A stretch of DNA of 46,793 nucleotides, taken from NCBI GenBank assembly GCA_012026785.1, contig VEOW01000134.1, forward strand, positions 1-46,793, given 5' to 3'. The stretch is from Chloroflexota bacterium (GTDB lineage: Bacteria; Chloroflexota; Limnocylindria; Limnocylindrales; CSP1-4). The translations under genes were made by a program, and so were the position numbers. This document shows positions 1 to 9,734 of this stretch, piece after piece; position 1 is the first letter of the stretch; each line of letters begins with the position of its first letter. The notes under the pieces were generated by a model. That model did not search any database and was not told where the DNA came from. It saw nothing but the letters and a program-made list of their open reading frames with translations.

Positions 1-1
1 C

Positions 2-769
2 CCGGTCATGGCCGGTGGCGCCTGGCTCGATGACGCCGAGGACGGCCTGCGACGGAGTGCCACGACCGAGCTGGAGGAGCTCGTCCGACCGCTCGAAGGC
101 CATGGCTGGTCGATCGACCGTCGGGTTCTTCGGGGCCGCGCGGCGACGGTCATCGTCGATACGGCGACGACGCTCGCGGCCGACCTCGTGGTGGTGGGCT
201 CGCGGGGCCACGGGCAGATCGCGACCATGCTGCTCGGCTCGGTCTCGGCCGAGGTCGCCGAGCACGCGCGCTGCAGTGTGCTCGTGGCACGGCGGCCTGA
301 CGTGACCCGGATGCTGGTGGCGACCGACGGCTCCGAGGCCGCGGCGTCCATCCCGGCGTCGCTCGCGGCGCTGGGTGTGTTCGAAGGCCTGCCCGCGACC
401 GCGCTGAGCGTCGCGCCTGTTGAATCACCGGGCTTCAAGCTCCTGGTCGACCTCTACACGCTCGGTGACCGGTCCCTCGACGCCCAGCGAGTGGAGTTGC
501 ACGAGCTGCACCAGCGCCACGCGGCGACCATGGCCGCCCAGCTGTCGGCGCAGGGCATCCCGGCGGAGGCGTTGGTCCGCAGCGGCGACGCCGCCCACGA
601 GATCATCGCGGCGGCCGCAGAGGCAGACGCCGATCTGATCGTGACCGGGTCGCGCGGCATCCAGGGTCTCGACCGGCTGCTCCTGGGGAGCGTCGCGCGG
701 AACGTGCTGCTGCACACCAAGGCGTCGGTCCTGATCGTCCGCGAACGGGGCAGCCAAGCGCGCGGCTGA
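2..769 (+). CDS. Universal stress protein, tandem UspA domains, 5' end cut by window
   Basis: This is a cytoplasmic nucleotide-binding stress protein with two UspA domains. Counting from the first in-window Met at base 8, the end of domain 1 carries the ATP-binding loop GSRGHGQ near residues 64-70, followed by GS. Domain 2 starts at about residue 101 with LVATDGS and ends with a second loop, GSRGIQG, near residues 214-220. Domain 1 lacks its first beta strand and the acidic residue expected there. The frame is also open to the left edge, so the true start is probably upstream of the window. Both loops being intact suggests both halves can bind ATP (known for the family). The partner or signal is not visible. 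The next gene is convergent and 34 bases away. Confidence 0.88.
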   Translation, partial: PVMAGGAWLDDAEDGLRRSATTELEELVRPLEGHGWSIDRRVLRGRAATVIVDTATTLAADLVVVGSRGHGQIATMLLGSVSAEVAEHARCSVLVARRPDVTRMLVATDGSEAAASIPASLAALGVFEGLPATALSVAPVESPGFKLLVDLYTLGDRSLDAQRVELHELHQRHAATMAAQLSAQGIPAEALVRSGDAAHEIIAAAAEADADLIVTGSRGIQGLDRLLLGSVARNVLLHTKASVLIVRERGSQARG

Positions 770-803
770 CCCAGCCGCCAGCCCGGGCCAGCGCTTCCGC
801 CGT

Positions 804-1478
804 CTACCGCGGCAACTCGTCGGCGACGTGCCCGCCGCGCTTCGCCCGGGAGGGCGCCTCGTCGAGGATGGCGACGATCTCCGCGTCGGAGATCTGGCCG
901 AAGTCCTCGTAGAACTCCCCGATGGCGAAGAACCACGGTGGCGTGTCGACGGCTGCGACCTCGTCGACGACGTCCTGGAGGCCCTCGATCCGGTCACCCG
1001 AAGCGACCGGGACCGCGAGGATGATCCGCCGGGCGCCTGCACCGCGGACCGCTTCGACCGCCGCCCTGGCGGTGAAGCCGGTCGCGAGGCCATCGTCGAT
1101 GACGAGGACCGTGCGGTCGCGGAGGTCCAGGCGCGGGTGGCCGCGCCGGTAGAGCGCGACACGGCGCTCCAGCTCGGCCCGCTCGCGCTGTGTCACCCGG
1201 TCGAGCTGGGCCGGGCTCAATCCCTCGTCGGCGACGAGGCCCTCGTTGAGCACCCGGACGCCACCTTCCGCAATCGCCCCGAGCCCGAGCTCGGGCTGCC
1301 ACGGGCTGCCCAGCTTGCGGACGACGAGAATGTCGAGCGGCGCCTCGAGACGGGCGGCGACCTCGGCCGCGACGACGACCCCGCCGCGTGGTAGGCCAAG
1401 CACGACCGGGTTGGACGCGGCGTACGGGACGAGAAGCTCCGCCAGCTGCCGCCCCGCGTCTCGACGATCCCGGAACAT
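804..1478 (-). CDS. Phosphoribosyltransferase family protein
   Basis: This is a type I phosphoribosyltransferase-fold protein of 224 residues. The PRPP-binding loop is VLVIDDGLATGFT at residues 124-136. Upstream there is a GLPRGG segment near 28-33 that lines the active site in this family. The ATG at 1478 is preferred because the protein then opens with MFRDRRDAG, the usual start of this group, and an AGGGAG Shine-Dalgarno lies about 11 bases ahead. A GTG 33 bases further upstream is possible. Members are often found near dienelactone hydrolase or Usp genes and their substrate is usually unknown. A convergent UspA gene is the only neighbour on that side. The specific base or nucleotide cannot be assigned. 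Confidence 0.85.
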   Translation of the reverse strand: MFRDRRDAGRQLAELLVPYAASNPVVLGLPRGGVVVAAEVAARLEAPLDILVVRKLGSPWQPELGLGAIAEGGVRVLNEGLVADEGLSPAQLDRVTQRERAELERRVALYRRGHPRLDLRDRTVLVIDDGLATGFTARAAVEAVRGAGARRIILAVPVASGDRIEGLQDVVDEVAAVDTPPWFFAIGEFYEDFGQISDAEIVAILDEAPSRAKRGGHVADELPR

Positions 1479-1586
1479 CCGCCCGATGTCTCCCTGTGCC
1501 GCGGCTCCCACCGAGCACAGGCTGCTCGCTCGCGTTCCTGATCACCAGTGCCGGTCGGCATCTCCCAGGGCTGGTAGCGTTGACCC

Positions 1587-2045
1587 GTGAGCCGGGAAGT
1601 CGAGGAGCAGAACCGACGGCTGCTGCGCGCCCGCGACGCGATGGACCGGGCCTACGCCGAGCCGCTCGACGTCCGGGCCGTGGCTGCGGTGGCCCACATG
1701 TCGGAGGCGCACTTCAGCCGCACCTTCCGGGCCGTCTTCGGCGAGACCCCGCATCGCTACCTCCAGCGGCGCCGGGTGGAGCGCTCGATGTTCCTCCTCC
1801 GCGAGACCGACCGCAGCATCACGGACATCTGCTTCGACGTCGGCTTCAACAGCCTCGGCACCTTCAGTCGAACGTTCCGCGAGATCATCGGCGAGACGCC
1901 CACCGAGTACCGCCTGCGGCACGAGCCGATGGTCGCCCCCAACTGCATCCAGATGTGGGCCATGCGCCCGCGGGTCGGCGCCACCGACCCCATGCGATTG
2001 AGCAGTTCTGGAGAAGCCGGCATCGCCGTCCCGCCCGTAGCCTGA
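1587..2045 (+). CDS. AraC family regulator, DNA-binding domain only
   Basis: This 152-residue protein consists of the two helix-turn-helix units of the AraC family: residues about 26-66 (HMSEAHFSRTFR) and 78-109 (ITDICFDVGF...FSRTFRE). There is no N-terminal ligand domain, so it is a SoxS/MarA-sized regulator. The start is GTG at 1587. A VOC protein begins 38 bases after its stop on the same strand. AraC-VOC pairs of this type are common in high-GC bacteria, where the regulator probably controls the pair (inference). The C-terminal 40 residues after the second HTH have no recognisable domain. Confidence 0.88.
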   Translation: MSREVEEQNRRLLRARDAMDRAYAEPLDVRAVAAVAHMSEAHFSRTFRAVFGETPHRYLQRRRVERSMFLLRETDRSITDICFDVGFNSLGTFSRTFREIIGETPTEYRLRHEPMVAPNCIQMWAMRPRVGATDPMRLSSSGEAGIAVPPVA

Positions 2046-2083
2046 TCGCCGTCAACCCCACCGCCACAATGGAGCGCGTCCCG

Positions 2084-2515
2084 ATGATCACCAGGTTGAA
2101 CGTCGCCACGATCTACGTCCTCGACAAGGACGAGGCGCTCGACTTCTACGTCAACAAGCTCGGCCTGGAGAAGGGCTCCGACTTCAAGCAGGGCAACTAC
2201 CGCTGGCTGACCGTCCGGGTCCCCGCCGAGCCGGGGGTCGAGATCTCGCTCGAGCAGCCAGGCCCGCCGCTCCACGACGAGGCCACCTCCGAGCAGCTCC
2301 GGGAACTGATCACCAAGGGGGCGCTGAGCGGCCTGGTGTTCCACACCGATGACGTCCGGGGGCTGTACGAGACCCTCCAGCAGCGCGGCGTCGAGGACTT
2401 CACCCAGGAGCCGATCGACCACTTCTACGGGACCGACATGGGCCTCCGGGACCCGTTCGGCAACTCGATCCGGATCCTCGAGCGCAAGCCGGCCGCCCAG
2501 GCGGCAACGGCCTGA
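2084..2515 (+). CDS. VOC superfamily (glyoxalase/bleomycin resistance-like) protein
   Basis: This 143-residue protein has the two beta-alpha-beta-beta-beta repeats of the vicinal oxygen chelate fold. It opens with LNVATIYVLDKDEALDFY, the usual first strand and helix, and ends with a DPFGNSIRILE strand that normally supplies a metal-ligand Glu. The ATG at 2084 is preferred because GGAG lies 9 bases ahead; an in-frame ATG at 2069 overlaps that Shine-Dalgarno. It follows the AraC-type regulator at 1587. It may be a dioxygenase, lyase or binding protein; nothing in the sequence decides which. Confidence 0.85.
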   Translation: MITRLNVATIYVLDKDEALDFYVNKLGLEKGSDFKQGNYRWLTVRVPAEPGVEISLEQPGPPLHDEATSEQLRELITKGALSGLVFHTDDVRGLYETLQQRGVEDFTQEPIDHFYGTDMGLRDPFGNSIRILERKPAAQAATA

Positions 2516-2539
2516 CCCACGACCGATCGGAGGCACGCA

Positions 2540-3019
2540 ATGGCTGACACCAAGGCAGGTACCAAGCAAGCCCGGACGAAGCGAGGCTCAAGGCAGGTCT
2601 GGACCAAGGAAGAGCGAGCCGCGATGCGGGAGGGCGCCCGCGAGCGAAAGGCGACAACGCGCCGCGATCCGGCCGCGGCGCGCCAAGAGGGCGAGCGCGA
2701 GGTGCTCGCGAAGTTCGCCGAGATGGGGCCGTCCGATCGGCGGATGGCCGAGCGCATCCATGCGATCGTCGCCGAGAGCGCGCCCGACCTCGCGCCGAGG
2801 ACGTGGTACGGAATGCCTGCGTATGCGAATGCGGACGGCAAGGTCATCTGCTTCTTCACGCCCGCGGAGAAGTTCAAGGAGCGCTACGCGTCGTTCGGCT
2901 TCCAGCCCGCCGCACGCCTCGACGACGGCGCGATGTGGCCGACGTCCTGGGCGTTGACGGAGCTGACGCCTGCCGACGAGCGGCGAATCGCCGCCCTCGT
3001 GAAGAAAGCGGTGGGCTGA
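2540..3019 (+). CDS. DUF1801/YdhG-like domain protein
   Basis: This is a 159-residue protein. Its first 55 residues are charged and Lys/Arg-rich, probably a flexible tail. The C-terminal part (about 60-157) resembles the DUF1801 (YdhG-like) fold, with the motif WYGMPAYANADGKVICFF and the later FGFQPAARLDDG. Members of this fold include frataxin-like iron chaperones in Firmicutes, but most are unassigned. The start is ATG at 2540, with GGAGG at 2529-2533. It ends right next to the UvrA-like gene in the same frame, separated only by its TGA. Confidence 0.75.
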   Translation: MADTKAGTKQARTKRGSRQVWTKEERAAMREGARERKATTRRDPAAARQEGEREVLAKFAEMGPSDRRMAERIHAIVAESAPDLAPRTWYGMPAYANADGKVICFFTPAEKFKERYASFGFQPAARLDDGAMWPTSWALTELTPADERRIAALVKKAVG

Positions 3020-3022
3020 GCG

Positions 3023-5464
<2,442 letters not shown>

Positions 5465-5482
5465 CGCAGGAGCAAAGACCTG

Positions 5483-6046
5483 ATGCGCAGCGTGACCTAT
5501 TCGATGAGCGCCTCCCTCGACGGCTACATCGTCGGACCCGATGGCAGGTTCGATTGGACGGCCCCCGACCCGGACGTCTTTCGCTTCTGGATCGACGAGA
5601 TCAAAGGCGTCGCAGTCCACCTCCTGGGCCGGCGGCTGTACGAGACGATGCTGTACTGGGAGACCGCCGACCAGGATCGTTCGCTCGACGAGGCCGAGCT
5701 CGAGTGGGCCTCGCTCTGGAATCCGCTGCCGAAGGTAGTGTTCTCCACGACCCTGTCAGAGGTGCAGGGCCATGCCCGCCTGGCGTCCGGGGGGCTGGCC
5801 GAGGAGATCGAGCGACTCCGAGCCGAGCCGGGCGAGGGCGAGATCGCGATCGGCGGCGCGACGCTCGCCGCCGAGGTGGCCTCGCTGGGCCTGATCGACG
5901 AATACCGGGTGATGGTCTACCCGGTCCTCGTTGGCGGCGGCATCTCGTTCTTCCCCCGGCGGGAGCGGCGGGTTGACCTCGAGCTCCTCGAGACCCGCAC
6001 CTTCGGCTCGGGGGTCGTCTACCTCCGCTACCGGGTGATTCGGTAG
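5483..6046 (+). CDS. Dihydrofolate reductase-like (RibD C-terminal) reductase
   Basis: This 187-residue protein has the DHFR/RibD C-terminal fold. It opens with a beta strand and SMSASLDGYIVGPDGRFDW, the usual family start. Further on are LLGRRLYETM near residue 49 and IGGATLAAEVASLGLIDEY, the NADPH-side glycine motif, in the C-terminal half. These stand-alone proteins are probable NADPH-dependent reductases with unknown substrates. AGGAG lies about 10 bases before the ATG. It may be cotranscribed with the UvrA-like gene, 18 bases upstream. Confidence 0.85.
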   Translation: MRSVTYSMSASLDGYIVGPDGRFDWTAPDPDVFRFWIDEIKGVAVHLLGRRLYETMLYWETADQDRSLDEAELEWASLWNPLPKVVFSTTLSEVQGHARLASGGLAEEIERLRAEPGEGEIAIGGATLAAEVASLGLIDEYRVMVYPVLVGGGISFFPRRERRVDLELLETRTFGSGVVYLRYRVIR

Positions 6047-6073
6047 CAGACTCGGTCGTCCACGGTCATCCCG

Positions 6074-6103
6074 TTGACATGCAAGTACCCACTTGCCTAT
6101 CAT
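6074..6103 (+). promoter_or_regulatory. Promoter with palindromic ArsR-type operator
   Basis: A perfect -35 TTGACA lies at 6074-6079 and a good -10 TATCAT at 6098-6103, with an 18-base spacer. The spacer holds a perfect inverted repeat GCAAGT-N4-ACTTGC at 6081-6096. The GTG of the ArsR gene is 7 bases after the -10, so the transcript should start at or next to the start codon. A repressor sitting between -35 and -10 would block RNA polymerase, the usual ArsR arrangement. Confidence 0.8.
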
Positions 6104-6109
6104 CGCCGG

Positions 6110-6397
6110 GTGGGTGACCTGTACCGGGCACTCGCCGACCCGACGAGACGCGTGATCCTCGACGAGCTGACCGATCGCGACGGCCAGACGCTGTTCGAGA
6201 TCTGCACCCGCCTCACGATGAAGCACGGCATCGGTGCCTCGCGCCAGGCGATCTCGCAGCATCTCGACGTGCTCGAGGAGGCCGGCCTCGTCCGGACCGA
6301 GCGATCCGGCCGGTACAAGTTCCACTACTTCGACACCACCCCGCTGCGAGAGATCGCGGAGCGGTGGCCGCTGCCGCGCAAGGAGCGAAAACCATGA
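6110..6397 (+). CDS. ArsR-family winged-helix repressor
   Basis: This is a 95-residue winged-helix regulator. It starts MGDLYRALADPTRRVILDEL and has the recognition helix and wing in SRQAISQHLDVLEEAGLV followed by GRYKFHYF. It lacks the Cys pair used by metal sensors and resembles the metal-independent branch of the family (SdpR-like). GTG at 6110 is chosen because it sits exactly where a transcript from the promoter at 6074-6103 should begin; a TTG at 6074 lies inside the -35 box. It overlaps the following VOC gene by ATGA (6394-6397) and probably represses this two-gene operon. Confidence 0.85.
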   Translation: MGDLYRALADPTRRVILDELTDRDGQTLFEICTRLTMKHGIGASRQAISQHLDVLEEAGLVRTERSGRYKFHYFDTTPLREIAERWPLPRKERKP

Positions 6398-6783
6398 AGA
6401 TCGTGACCACCAGCGTCCTGGTCGACGACCAGGCCAAGGCGCTCGCCTTCTACACCGACGTCCTCGGGTTCGAAAAGAAGACCGACGTCCCCGCCGGCGA
6501 GCACCGCTGGCTGACGGTCGTCTCGCCCGAGGCGCGCGACGGCGTGGAGCTCCTGCTCGAGCCCGACGCCCATCCCGCCGCCAAGCCGTTCAAGGAGGCC
6601 CTGGTGGCCGACGGCATCCCCTACGCCTCGTTCGGGGTGGACGATGTCCAGGCCGAGTTCGAACGGCTGACCGCGCTCGGCGTCCAATTCGTTCAGCCAC
6701 CCACGCCGATGGGGCCGGTGACGACCGCCGTCTTCGACGACACCTGCGGCAACCTCATCCAGATCGCGTCCCTACCCGTCTGA
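6394..6783 (+). CDS. VOC superfamily protein, partner of ArsR repressor
   Basis: This is a 129-residue glyoxalase/bleomycin-resistance-fold protein. It has repeat 1 (VTTSVLVDDQAKALAFYTDV) and repeat 2 ending in FDDTCGNLIQIAS. It is translationally coupled to the ArsR-type repressor by the ATGA overlap. ArsR-VOC pairs with this protein type are widespread; the VOC partner is usually of unknown substrate. It is clearly a paralogue of the VOC protein at 2084, as both share a RWLTV strand and a similar layout, but each is tied to a different regulator class. Confidence 0.87.
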   Translation: MKIVTTSVLVDDQAKALAFYTDVLGFEKKTDVPAGEHRWLTVVSPEARDGVELLLEPDAHPAAKPFKEALVADGIPYASFGVDDVQAEFERLTALGVQFVQPPTPMGPVTTAVFDDTCGNLIQIASLPV

Positions 6784-6951
6784 TCGGTCGCTTCCGGACT
6801 CCGGCACGCCAACTGGCAACAACGGGTTGTCGGCTCGGCACATGGCTCGGTGCCGCTGTCTCGACCGCGGCCAAGAGGACGTTCGGCTCTAGCCAATCGG
6901 AACGCATGTCACCGAGACTCGGCAAGAGGCTGTCAACGCGGGGTCAGTCCG

Positions 6952-7854
6952 GTGAACGAGTCGATCGTTCGGGCGAATGGCCTGACCAAGTTCTACGGTC
7001 GGCAGCGCGGCGTCGTGGACCTTGACATCGAGGTCGGCGCCGGGGAGGTCTTCGGCTACCTCGGGCCGAACGGTGCCGGCAAGACGACGACGATCCGGCT
7101 TCTGCTCGACTATCTCCGGCCGACGCGTGGATCGGCCAGCCTGTTCGGGCTTGACAGCCACCGCGCCAGCCTCGCCATCCGGCGCCGCGTCGGCTATCTG
7201 CCGGGCGAGCTGCGCCTCTACGACAGTCTCAGTGGGCGCGAGCTCGTTGGCTACTTCGCGCGACTGCGCGGTGGCGTCCCGAGGGGCCGCACGGAGGCGC
7301 TCGCCGAACGGCTCGCCTGCGACCTCGGCCGCGAGATCCGGACCCTTTCCTAGGGCAACCGCCAGAAGCTCGGCCTGATCCAAGCGTTCATGAGCGACCC
7401 TGAGCTGCTGATCCTCGACGAGCCGACGAACGGCCTCGATCCGCTCGTCCAGCAGCCCTTCTACGGCCTCGTTGCCGAGTCGAAGGCGGCGGGGCGAGCG
7501 GTCTTTCTCTCGTCACATGTGCTGCCCGAGGTCGAGCGGGTGTGCGACCGCGTTGCGATCATCCGCGACGGGCGCGTCGCGGCCGTCGAGCGGATCGCGG
7601 ACCTTCGGGCCCGGGCGATGCGCCACCTGGAGATCGATTTCTGTGGCGACGTGCCAGCCGACGCGTTCAGCAGCGTGCCGGGCATCCGCGACCTCGAGAT
7701 CCTCGGCACCATCGTGCGCTGCACCGTCGTCGGTGCGATGGACCCGATCCTCAAGGCGGCCAACCGCTTCGAGGTCCGCCTGCTGACGAGCAGCGAGCCG
7801 AGCCTCGAGGAGGTCTTCCTCGCCTACTACGGAGGATCCGACGATGGTGCCTAG
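6952..7854 (+). pseudogene. ABC exporter ATP-binding protein with in-frame amber codon
   Basis: This is the ATPase of a drug/lipid-type ABC-2 exporter. GTG at 6952 opens it, Walker A GPNGAGKTTT follows near residue 40, and the reading frame runs to TAG at 7351-7353, exactly inside the signature motif (LS-stop-GN). The same frame then continues without further lesion through QKLGL, Walker B LLILDEPTNGLDP and the H-loop SSHVLPEVE to 7854. Homologues normally have Lys or Arg at the stop position (LSKGN), so one A-to-T change in AAG explains it. It overlaps the permease at 7844 by 11 bases. As drawn it encodes two fragments; it may be a point mutation, a sequence error or rare readthrough. Confidence 0.8.
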
Positions 7855-8644
7855 CGTCGTCGTGAAGGTCCTGCACGACCAGTGGCGCGCCGTGGCGATC
7901 TGGACGGTCCTGTCGGGCATGTTTGCCGCGTTCTACCTGTCCCTCTACCCCTCGATCGGTGCGGTCGAGGAGATGCGTCGGCTGCTCGAGGCGATGCCAC
8001 CCGCGCTGCGCGCCCTGTTCGCTGCGGAGGGCGTGGACATCGGGACGCCGGCCGGCTACCTGAACGTGGAGCTCTTCACGTTCGTGGTGCCACTTCTCGT
8101 CTTGGCCGTGGCGCTCACCGCGGCCGGCGCAGCGACGGCCGGCGAGGAGGAGCGCGGCACGCTGGAACTCCTGCTTGCCAACCCCGTTCGACGATGGCGG
8201 ATCGTGGTCGAGAAGTTCGCCGCGCTTGCCATCGTGACGGCCGCGGTCGTGGCCGGAATCTGGGTCGCGTTGGCGCTGACCGCGGCGCTGGCGGACATCG
8301 ACCTTGCGCTCGATCGCGTCGCGGCCGCCCTGGCCAGTGCCGGCCTGCTGGGCCTCGGCGGCGGCACGCTGGCGATGGCGCTTGGCGCGCTGACCGGCAG
8401 CCGGATGCTGAGTATCGGGATTGCGCTTGTGGCGTCGGTGGCGGGGTTCTTCGTCAACGCCCTGGGCCCGCTCGTCGAATGGCTCGACGACTGGCGCTGG
8501 GTCTCGCCCCACTACCACTACATCGGCTACGACCCGCTCGCCAACGGGCTGGACCTCACGCACGCCGCCGTCCTCGCACTGCTGAGCCTCGCGTTCCTCG
8601 CCGTGGCCGTCGTCGCCTTCGAGCGACGGGACCTCCACGCCTGA
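7844..8644 (+). CDS. ABC-2 type exporter permease
   Basis: This 266-residue integral membrane protein has about six hydrophobic segments (near 18-38, 76-98, 125-147, 165-185, 190-207 and 238-258). Between segments two and three lies EEERGTLELLLANPVRRW, the cytoplasmic coupling motif typical of ABC-2 permeases. GGAGG sits 8 bases before the ATG, inside the end of the ATPase gene, so the two are coupled. The missing ATPase function of its neighbour would leave it without its own motor unless the ATPase at 8796 substitutes. Confidence 0.85.
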   Translation: MVPSVVVKVLHDQWRAVAIWTVLSGMFAAFYLSLYPSIGAVEEMRRLLEAMPPALRALFAAEGVDIGTPAGYLNVELFTFVVPLLVLAVALTAAGAATAGEEERGTLELLLANPVRRWRIVVEKFAALAIVTAAVVAGIWVALALTAALADIDLALDRVAAALASAGLLGLGGGTLAMALGALTGSRMLSIGIALVASVAGFFVNALGPLVEWLDDWRWVSPHYHYIGYDPLANGLDLTHAAVLALLSLAFLAVAVVAFERRDLHA

Positions 8645-8795
8645 ATCGCGGCCAGCGTTCATGACCTACGGCACTCGACACCACGTGAGATCGGGCCAGC
8701 CTAGGACCGAGACGTCGCCCTCGATGGATTCGGCATGGGTATCGCGCGAAGGCCCAGGTCGACGTCGCCCGAGATCACCGCACCGAGGGCATGAG

Positions 8796-9734
8796 ATGGG
8801 CAGTTCGGCGGTCGTTCCTTCGGCGAGCCAGTCGACCGATGCGCGTGCCGCGACGACAGGTTCGGCGGCTTCTGCCGTGCCGGCGATCGAGGTCGAGGAT
8901 CTGGCCTACAGCTATGGGCCGATCGAAGCGGTGCGGGGGATCAGCTTCCAGGTGGCGCAGGGCGAGATCTTCGGCTTTCTCGGCCCGAACGGCGCGGGCA
9001 AGACGACCACGATCCGGGTGCTGACCGGCCAGCTGCGGCCGAAGTCCGGGACGGCCAGGATCCTGGGCCGCGAGGTCGGTCGTGACGATCCAGTCCTCCA
9101 GGCGCGGATCGGCGTCTGCTTCGAGGAGAAGAACCTCTACGACAGCATGTCCGCTGAGGAGAACCTGCGCTTCTTCGCCTCGCTCTACGGCATCCGCGGA
9201 CTCGATGCGGAAGCCCTGCTCCGGCGCGTCGGCCTCGGCGACCGGGTGAAGGAGCGTGTCGGTGCGTACTCAAAGGGCCTGCGGCAGCGCCTGATGATCG
9301 CCCGGGCGCTGGGCAACACGCCAGAGGTGCTGTTCCTCGACGAGCCGACCGTCGGGCTTGATCCGGTTTCGTCGCGAGCGGTCCGATCGATCATCAGGGA
9401 AGAGGCGGCGCGGGGGGCGGCAGTGCTGCTGACGACGCACGACATGTGGGAGGCGGACGAGCTGTCCGACCGAGTTGCCTTCATCAACGAGGGTCGCCTG
9501 TACGCGGTCGACACGCCGGAAAATCTCAAGCTGCGCTACGGCAAGCGGTCGGTCAGGATCCGCCGGCGGGACGGCGAGGCGGTGCGCGAGGAGGCGGTGC
9601 CGCTCGACGAGGCGGGAGCCGGTGAGCGGCTGGCGGCCGCCGTGGAGACCGAGGGCCTCCTGACGATCCATACCGAGGAGTCGACCCTCGAGAACATCTT
9701 CGTCGAGATGACCGGTCGCCGGCTCGAGCAATGA
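8796..9734 (+). CDS. ABC exporter ATP-binding protein
   Basis: This is an intact 312-residue ATPase. A roughly 30-residue Ser/Ala-rich leader precedes the ABC domain. Walker A GPNGAGKTTT is near residue 65, the signature is YSKGLRQR, Walker B is VLFLDEPTVGLDP and the H-loop is TTHDMWEA. The C-terminal extension (after about 225) is typical of DrrA-like exporters. ATG at 8796 follows a GAGGG about 8 bases ahead. About 150 bases separate it from the first permease, and it overlaps the next permease by ATGA, so a new transcription unit may start in the gap. Confidence 0.88.
   Translation: MGSSAVVPSASQSTDARAATTGSAASAVPAIEVEDLAYSYGPIEAVRGISFQVAQGEIFGFLGPNGAGKTTTIRVLTGQLRPKSGTARILGREVGRDDPVLQARIGVCFEEKNLYDSMSAEENLRFFASLYGIRGLDAEALLRRVGLGDRVKERVGAYSKGLRQRLMIARALGNTPEVLFLDEPTVGLDPVSSRAVRSIIREEAARGAAVLLTTHDMWEADELSDRVAFINEGRLYAVDTPENLKLRYGKRSVRIRRRDGEAVREEAVPLDEAGAGERLAAAVETEGLLTIHTEESTLENIFVEMTGRRLEQ

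Noticed and set aside
6819-6830. Inverted repeat ACAAC-GG-GTTGT before the exporter operon
   Set aside because: Arms are only five bases and no promoter elements align with it. It may be an operator, but support is too thin.
7351-7353. TAG as a pyrrolysine codon in the ABC ATPase
   Set aside because: MttB homologues in the same window lack in-frame TAG, no pyl genes are seen, and the position normally holds Lys or Arg in an ATPase with no known need for pyrrolysine.
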